Source: an uncultured Terriglobus sp. (GTDB lineage: Bacteria > Acidobacteriota > Terriglobia > Terriglobales > Acidobacteriaceae). From it: 5,307 nt of DNA. The stretch lies in contig CALMAP010000393.1 in NCBI GenBank assembly GCA_937859825.1, positions 1 to 5,307 on the forward strand, written 5' to 3'. The notes under the pieces are model-generated. The model was not told the DNA's origin. It did no database searches and worked only from the letters and a program-made list of their open reading frames with translations. Positions 1 to 3,283 of this stretch are shown here, one piece after another. Positions within the stretch are counted from its first letter, which is position 1. Each line of letters begins with the position of its first letter. Both the position numbers and the translations under genes were made by a program.

Positions 1-59
1 GAATAATCGAGGTCGGGTAGCTTGAGGACACTCTTGGGTTTCTTCGCTCTTTTCGCCAT
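1..59 (-). CDS. N-terminal fragment of a gene running off the left edge, possibly a tyrosine recombinase/integrase
   Basis: An ATG at 59-57 opens a frame that stays open to the window edge and gives 19 residues: Met-Ala-Lys-Arg-Ala-Lys-Lys-Pro-Lys, then a Ser-Val-Leu-Lys-Leu-Pro-Asp-Leu-Asp-Tyr stretch. A perfect AGGAGG lies 8 nt upstream, which makes this a convincing real start although the fragment is tiny. A basic leader followed by LPDL resembles the start of site-specific tyrosine integrases I remember from acidobacteria. No catalytic residue is in view, so the product name is a guess, while the existence of a gene start is well supported. The IS110-family element ends about 55 bp upstream, so the insertion has separated this gene from whatever lay 5' of it. 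Confidence 0.5.
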   Translation of the reverse strand, partial: MAKRAKKPKSVLKLPDLDY

Positions 60-63
60 ACTG

Positions 64-79
64 ACGGCCTCCTAGCCGT
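64..79 (-). promoter_or_regulatory. Shine-Dalgarno AGGAGG held in a small hairpin, upstream of the left-edge gene
   Basis: AGGAGG occupies 68-73 on the minus strand, 8 nt before the ATG at 59. It is bracketed by a perfect 5-bp inverted repeat, ACGGC (64-68) and GCCGT (75-79), so most of the SD would sit in a 6-nt loop. This fixes the start of the left-edge gene. Whether the hairpin modulates translation is inference. Confidence 0.55.
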
Positions 80-102
80 GGCGAGAAGCATCTCCCAACG
101 GG

Positions 103-109
103 ATTAGTC
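103..109. repeat. 7-bp direct repeat ATTAGTC, copy outside the right end of the IS
   Basis: ATTAGTC at 103-109 recurs in the same orientation at 1520-1526, just outside the other subterminal inverted repeat of the IS. It may mark the shared core or target sequence at the element's boundaries. Seven bases could also match by chance, and the IS110 family often makes no clear target duplication. Confidence 0.35.
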
Positions 110-119
110 CTCATAATGT

Positions 120-131
120 ATGGTCCGCCGC
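120..131. repeat. Right subterminal inverted repeat of the IS1111-type element
   Basis: ATGGTCCGCCGC at 120-131 is the exact reverse complement of the 12 bases at 1505-1516. It lies at the far end of the non-coding region downstream of the transposase. No base has diverged between the two copies, so the end sequences are better preserved than the transposase gene. Confidence 0.85.
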
Positions 132-415
132 GAGACTGCAAGGTTGAGTTTGGTCAAGAAGACAAGTCTGCGGCAATGTATTCGGCCTTTGATGGAGCCG
201 CGTGCTCCTGGCCAGGATGAGTTCCGCTGCGCATCTGTCCTTACAAGTCGGTCGGTCGTAGAAGACCTTATCAGGAGCAGGTTTCAGATGCGCCGTTGTG
301 ACTGTTCTTTCGTCCGTACTGTTCCTATGCAGACCTTGGTGAGGAAAGTCGTCGTAGAGCGGGAAAGTGGGAGCGCGTAGCGCTTCCAAGCCGCAGGCGT
401 CTTTTCCGCTCTATC
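120..415 (-). ncRNA. Candidate bridge/seek RNA region of the IS1111 element (non-coding 3' end)
   Basis: This ~296-bp stretch between the transposase stop and the right inverted repeat holds no credible gene. In the IS1111 subgroup the RNA that guides the recombinase to donor and target is encoded in this position. Visible structure supports a folded RNA. A long stem pairs 355-362 with 406-413 (8 bp, TAGAGCGG with CCGCTCTA) and continues, after one bulged base, through 364-366 with 403-405. It encloses a hairpin with arms 372-376 and 380-384. Further left are a hairpin with arms 194-198 and 204-208 (GGAGC/GCTCC) and an adjacent 10-bp palindrome CCTGGCCAGG at 207-216. I cannot define the RNA ends, and I did not find convincing guide loops. 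The open frames that cross the region look like chance. Confidence 0.45.
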
Positions 416-1446
416 TCATGCTGCCGCGATGCTCACGACAGGCCTGTGATCTTCACCGCTGGAGAGCACAGCCCAGGCGATCCGTGCGAGCTTGTTGGCC
501 ATAGCGACAACCAGCACGTTACGTGGCGCTCGTGCTTCGAGCGCGTTCATCCATGCTCCGATAGCGAAACGATCTCGTTTTATGCGCATCGCTGCCGCAC
601 GTGCTCCATGGATCAGCACCTTGCGAAGGTAGATGTTTCCGCGCTTGCTGATGCCCAACAGCCTGGCCTTGCCTCCGGTCGAGTACTGCCTTGGAACGAG
701 TCCGAGCCACGCTGCAAAATCTCGGCCCTTGCGGAATGCCGCACCGTTGCCGATGGCGGCAACGATAGCCGTAGCTACGATGGGTCCGATGCCGGGGATC
801 TGCCGGATACGGCAGCAACCGGCGTCGCTCGCAGCGATCTATTCGAGCCTGTCGGTCAACTCGTCGATCTGCTGCTCGACGGTCTTCGACTCATCCCATA
901 GGACGCCGATCAGGCTGCGCATCATCGGCGTTAACGCGTTGTCCGCGTTCTCGAGCACATCGGCCATCCCAGCCTTAAGCTTAGCTGGCTTCTGCGCAAA
1001 GACCATGCCGCGCTCCAATAGAAAAGCTCGTATCTGGTTGATGACTGCTGTTCTCCGCGAAACAAGCCGATCACGAATCCGGTGCATCGCCTGCAGGTCG
1101 AGCTGGTCATCCGTCTTGATCGGGACGAAGCGCATGTTCTTGCGCTCGACAGCTTCGGCGATGGCCTCCGCGTCCACGAAATCGTTCTTGTTCGACTTCA
1201 CAAACGGCTTCACGAACTGCGCCGCAATCAGCCGCACATCGTGGCCTTGCTGCTTCAGTGCTCGTCCGAGAAATGGGCTCCGGCGCAGGCTTCGAGGCCG
1301 ATCAGAGAAGTCTGCATGTTCGCTGTGAATGCCAGCAGTTGCTTCTGCGTGAACTTCTTCTTCACTAGCACCTTGCCCGATGCTCCCAGCGCAACAAGGT
1401 GAAACGTCGTCTTGCCCAGGTCGATGCCTACCGAACGAATCTGCAT
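416..1446 (-). pseudogene. IS110-family (IS1111 subgroup) transposase, broken by a frameshift and an amber codon
   Basis: DEDD-type recombinase of an IS110-family IS, which acts on circular or paired DNA with an RNA guide. The start is the ATG at 1446, preceded by GAGGAGG. The N-terminal RuvC-like domain shows Asp9 (GIDLGKTT), Glu52 (GLEACAGAH), and Asp89/Asp92 (NKNDFVDAEAIAEAV). The C-terminal domain carries the PGIGP motif and a Ser-Thr-Gly-Gly (serine ~256) followed by GISKRGNIYLR, where the catalytic serine is expected. Two lesions are visible. Near 1269-1272 one base is missing, so GAHF passes into the wrong frame and ends at 1255, while the adjacent frame resumes with LGRALKQQGHDVRL. 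At 839-841 a TAG replaces residue ~203 in frame, between the two domains. The span of 1031 nt is one short of 344 codons, exactly as a single deletion predicts, giving a 343-residue ancestor. No functional full-length protein is expected. Confidence 0.9.
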
Positions 1447-1455
1447 GTCGATGAT

Positions 1456-1462
1456 CCTCCTC
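1456..1462 (-). promoter_or_regulatory. Ribosome-binding site of the IS transposase
   Basis: GAGGAGG on the minus strand, 9 nt before the ATG at 1446. It supports that ATG over longer readings of the neighbouring frame, which extends without interruption through the IS end and into the flank. Confidence 0.7.
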
Positions 1463-1480
1463 TGAAACCGCTGCTACTAT

Positions 1481-1498
1481 CCTCCGCCTCAGCGGAGG
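1481..1498 (-). promoter_or_regulatory. Hairpin in the 5' leader of the IS transposase
   Basis: A perfect 7-bp inverted repeat, CCTCCGC (1481-1487) and GCGGAGG (1492-1498), has a 4-nt loop. It lies between the left inverted repeat and the transposase SD. In the minus-strand RNA the 5' arm contains CCUCC, which could alternatively pair with the GGAGG of the SD at 1456-1462. A leader hairpin limiting translation from incoming read-through transcripts is known for several IS families; its role here is inference. Confidence 0.5.
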
Positions 1499-1504
1499 GG
1501 TACA

Positions 1505-1516
1505 GCGGCGGACCAT
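1505..1516. repeat. Left subterminal inverted repeat of the IS1111-type element
   Basis: GCGGCGGACCAT is an exact 12-bp inverted partner of 120-131. It is on the transposase 5' side, about 60 bp from the start codon. The flank between here and 1578 is ordinary spacer after the GH105 gene. Confidence 0.85.
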
Positions 1517-1519
1517 CTC

Positions 1520-1526
1520 ATTAGTC
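1520..1526. repeat. 7-bp direct repeat ATTAGTC, copy outside the left end of the IS
   Basis: Same orientation as the copy at 103-109. It begins 4 nt outside the left inverted repeat; the partner ends 11 nt outside the right one. The unequal offsets fit the asymmetric subterminal repeats of IS1111-type elements, but could be coincidence. Confidence 0.35.
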
Positions 1527-1578
1527 GGCTTATGGGAAGCGACCTGCACCAATTTTTTAGCCGCAACCGATCTTGCAA

Positions 1579-2742
1579 TTACCGGAGCATCGCCGCCGCC
1601 GTCCACAGTAGCGGGGCCTGTCCGTGGAAGTCGCCGGTGCGGCGTTTGCGTAGCAGGTAATACTCCAGACTGTTGAGCTTGTTGGTACCTTCGCAGACGC
1701 TGGTGACGTTGCGGTTCTGGTCCACGTAGCCGGCGAGGCCGAGCCATGCAGCGCGGGCGGGTGCGGCATAAGTCGCCGGGTCAAGCCAGCCGTTCTTTAC
1801 GCCTCTGACCATGGCGAAACAAAACATGCCGGTGCCGCTGGTTTCAGGCCAGGCTTCTTCGTGATCGATCAGTTGCTTCCACAGGCCGTCCTTGCCCTGG
1901 TAGCGCAGCAGGGAAGTCATCATTGTCTTGTATCCCTGCAGGATGCGTGGGTACTTCGGGTGGTCCTTTGGTAAGTCGCGGAGTAACTCTGCCATGCCCA
2001 CGGCAAACCAGCCGTTGCCGCGGCTCCAAAAGAAAGGCACGTCCGGCGCATGGTAAAAGAGGCCGTTCGGCTGCTGCAACTTATCGAGATAGGCGGCAGC
2101 TTCCAGTGCGGCGCGGTCAAGATACTTCTTATCCTTGGTGGCCCGGTACGCCTGCGTCTGCACGATGGTGATCATGTACATGTCGTCTACCCAGAAACGC
2201 GTTTCGCCGGTAAGTCCCTGCGCAGTGGGCTTCCCCCATTGCTTGTCGGCGTACTGCAGGCCTAAGTCGAGATACTTCTGTTCCTTGGTGAGGAGATATA
2301 ACTCCAGCGGCAGGGCACCGCACATGGAGAAGTCCACATGCTCGCCCTGCGGCGGCAACAGCTTGGAGCCTGGGTCGGCCAGAAGCGGATCGAAGCGATC
2401 GCGTAGCTTGTCGATCAACGGCTGGTCCTTCGTTACACGCGCAAACTCAAGCGAGCCGTACCATGCGCACACCTCGGGGTAGACAATGCGGTCTTCGTGA
2501 TAATGCGGGCTGGGCAGGAAGTGTTCCGCTACCGCTTTGGCGACATCTTTCGGCGCGTAGCCCTTGGGAAAGTCCGTAAGGTTGCCGCTGCCACGCATCA
2601 TGCTTCCGACGGGGGCCTGCATGTTCTCGTGCGGTGCGGAGCCGGGCAGGCCTGCCTGCGCTTCCATGCGGGGCAGCAGCGATGCGGTGAGCGCGCCAAG
2701 CGCTAGTTGCGAAATGGAACGGCGGGTAAGTTGCGCGGGCAT
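1579..2742 (-). CDS. GH105/GH88-type unsaturated rhamnogalacturonyl (glucuronyl) hydrolase, exported
   Basis: 387 residues, complete, from ATG at 2742 (AAGGAG 6 nt upstream) to TAA at 1579. These enzymes hydrate and release the 4,5-unsaturated uronic acid left at the non-reducing end of oligosaccharides by pectin or rhamnogalacturonan lyases. The N-terminus has a twin-arginine-like signal, Thr-Arg-Arg-Ser-Ile-Ser followed by a hydrophobic stretch (residues 6-24) and an Ala-rich cleavage region near 28-30, so export by Tat (or Sec) is likely. The rest is an all-helical (alpha/alpha)6 fold. Family-like motifs are FWVDDMYM (183-190, holding the candidate catalytic Asp), FYHA (229-232), WSRGNGW (239-245), ETSGTGMF (300-307), SVCEGTN (348-354) and the terminal QAPLLWTAAAML. 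The length suits the family plus a leader. It follows GH106 and rhaM on the same strand, fitting rhamnogalacturonan breakdown. The exact substrate cannot be read from sequence. Confidence 0.87.
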   Translation of the reverse strand: MPAQLTRRSISQLALGALTASLLPRMEAQAGLPGSAPHENMQAPVGSMMRGSGNLTDFPKGYAPKDVAKAVAEHFLPSPHYHEDRIVYPEVCAWYGSLEFARVTKDQPLIDKLRDRFDPLLADPGSKLLPPQGEHVDFSMCGALPLELYLLTKEQKYLDLGLQYADKQWGKPTAQGLTGETRFWVDDMYMITIVQTQAYRATKDKKYLDRAALEAAAYLDKLQQPNGLFYHAPDVPFFWSRGNGWFAVGMAELLRDLPKDHPKYPRILQGYKTMMTSLLRYQGKDGLWKQLIDHEEAWPETSGTGMFCFAMVRGVKNGWLDPATYAAPARAAWLGLAGYVDQNRNVTSVCEGTNKLNSLEYYLLRKRRTGDFHGQAPLLWTAAAMLR

Positions 2743-2748
2743 CGGGTT

Positions 2749-2754
2749 CTCCTT
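2749..2754 (-). promoter_or_regulatory. Ribosome-binding site of the GH105 gene
   Basis: AAGGAG on the minus strand, 6 nt before the ATG at 2742. It is followed upstream by the perfect 10-bp palindrome GAAAGCTTTC at 2756-2765, which could be an operator or simply a short self-complementary stretch. I saw no convincing -35/-10 pair in the 196-bp gap. Confidence 0.65.
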
Positions 2755-2828
2755 AGAAAGCTTTCCCTTGAGGTTTAGAGATTCTATTAGGTCGCGCCTA
2801 CAGCGCTTGGTTGGATATGTGCCCTAAT

Positions 2829-2872
2829 CCTGGGCCTTCGGCCCAGGCTGGTATGGAACGGGCCTTTGGCCC
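2829..2872. repeat. Intergenic twin-hairpin, REP-like palindromic repeat
   Basis: There are two perfect palindromes in tandem. The first is CCTGGGCC (2829-2836), a TTC loop, then GGCCCAGG (2840-2847). The second is GGGCC (2860-2864), a TTT loop, then GGCCC (2868-2872). A 12-nt spacer separates them. The pairing of two related GC-rich hairpins in an intergenic gap is typical of REP/BIME-type elements. There is no T-tract, so a classical intrinsic terminator is unlikely, but the hairpins could stabilise or process the rhaM end of an operon mRNA. Similar pairs recur, as I remember, in acidobacterial genomes; this window holds only one copy. Confidence 0.65.
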
Positions 2873-2920
2873 TTACCGACCTAAAAGCAAAAGGGTATAG
2901 AGTGCTGACGGCGTATCGAC

Positions 2921-2942
2921 TTAACGGACGGCTTACCGTTAA
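2921..2942. repeat. Inverted repeat spanning the rhaM stop codon
   Basis: TTAACGG (2921-2927) and CCGTTAA (2936-2942) form a perfect 7-bp stem with an 8-nt loop. The rhaM TAA (2941-2939) lies inside one arm. It could act as a weak mRNA end structure or a protein-binding palindrome; no T-run follows in the direction of transcription. Confidence 0.45.
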
Positions 2943-3283
2943 GCGGGCTTCACGGGTGAGCCCTCAAAGTGAAACTCTTCCGGAATCTGGAACCATCGCG
3001 GACCGCCCTCGGCCTCGGTAAGCACGGTCTGCATGGGGTCCATGATGCTCCACCAGCGTTGGGTGTGCGGGTCTTTGGCCATCCGGCGCATGTCTGCATC
3101 GAAGTCCGTGCCGTGGTACTCGAAGTAGGCAAAGAGCAGGTCGTTGTAGCGATAGATCGAGTAGTTACGGATGTTGCAGCGTTCGATGGTGGCCAGCACC
3201 TCAGGCCACACCGCAGCGTGGTAGCGGCTGTATTCTTCGCGGTGTTCCGGCTTCAGGCCGATTACCTGGGCGTACCGTTTCAT
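2939..3283 (-). CDS. rhaM: L-rhamnose mutarotase
   Basis: 114 residues, ATG at 3283 to TAA at 2939. RhaM interconverts alpha and beta anomers of L-rhamnose in the cytoplasm, speeding entry to isomerase or dehydrogenase catabolism. It is a small ferredoxin-like alpha/beta-barrel protein. The family signature is clear: an N-terminal basic start leading into HREEYSRYHAAVWPEV (residues 14-29) with the proposed catalytic His22, Asn40-Tyr41 in NYSIYRYNDLLFAYFEY with Tyr41 at the E. coli position, and the QRWWSIMD block (75-82) with the paired tryptophans. Length is close to the 104-residue E. coli enzyme, with a slightly longer C-terminal tail. The start overlaps the GH106 stop by 4 bp (ATGA), and an AAGGA at 3292-3296 inside the GH106 end serves as SD, so the two are probably translationally coupled. 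Confidence 0.93.
   Translation of the reverse strand: MKRYAQVIGLKPEHREEYSRYHAAVWPEVLATIERCNIRNYSIYRYNDLLFAYFEYHGTDFDADMRRMAKDPHTQRWWSIMDPMQTVLTEAEGGPRWFQIPEEFHFEGSPVKPA

Larger units (their letters stand above)
113..1520 (-). mobile_element. IS110-family insertion sequence, IS1111 subgroup, about 1.4 kb, boundaries approximate
   Basis: The element is defined by a degenerate DEDD-type IS110 transposase gene (416-1446) and by 12-bp inverted repeats with the sequence GCGGCGGACCAT at 1505-1516 and its exact complement at 120-131. Subterminal inverted repeats are characteristic of the IS1111 subgroup, whereas the IS110 subgroup usually lacks them. Exact ends lie a few bases outside these repeats and cannot be fixed without an uninterrupted site; 113 and 1520 are estimates. 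The layout is a short 5' end (about 70 bp before the transposase) and a long non-coding 3' end (about 300 bp after it), as expected for this subgroup, in which the guide RNA is encoded downstream of the transposase. The IS sits about 60 bp downstream of the GH105 gene on the same strand, so read-through transcription from the operon could enter it. Confidence 0.85.

Noticed and set aside
85..110. Integron attC-like core (GTTGGGA) at the insertion flank, as used by some IS1111 relatives
   Set aside because: The seven bases do not fit GTTRRRY, and no partner core with proper spacing is visible.
235..255. Six-base match CCGACT between the candidate guide RNA and the insertion-site flank
   Set aside because: A match this short is expected several times by chance between ~300 and ~30 bases; it is not evidence for a guide.
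111..389. 92-codon minus-strand frame after the transposase
   Set aside because: It covers the right inverted repeat and the structured 3' region, has no recognisable motif or ribosome-binding site, and is expected to be non-coding in IS1111 elements.
1255..1290. Programmed frameshift in the transposase
   Set aside because: There is no slippery heptamer at the junction, the domain is normally encoded in one frame, and a second lesion (TAG) lies downstream. Decay is simpler.
1527..1578. Intrinsic terminator after the GH105 gene
   Set aside because: There is an A-run on the coding strand but no GC-rich hairpin followed by a T-tract.
1447..1747. Upstream extension of the transposase's second frame into the GH105 gene
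   Set aside because: The frame is open only by chance. It crosses the IS end and runs out of phase through the GH105 coding end, and the true transposase start at 1446 has a strong SD in another frame.
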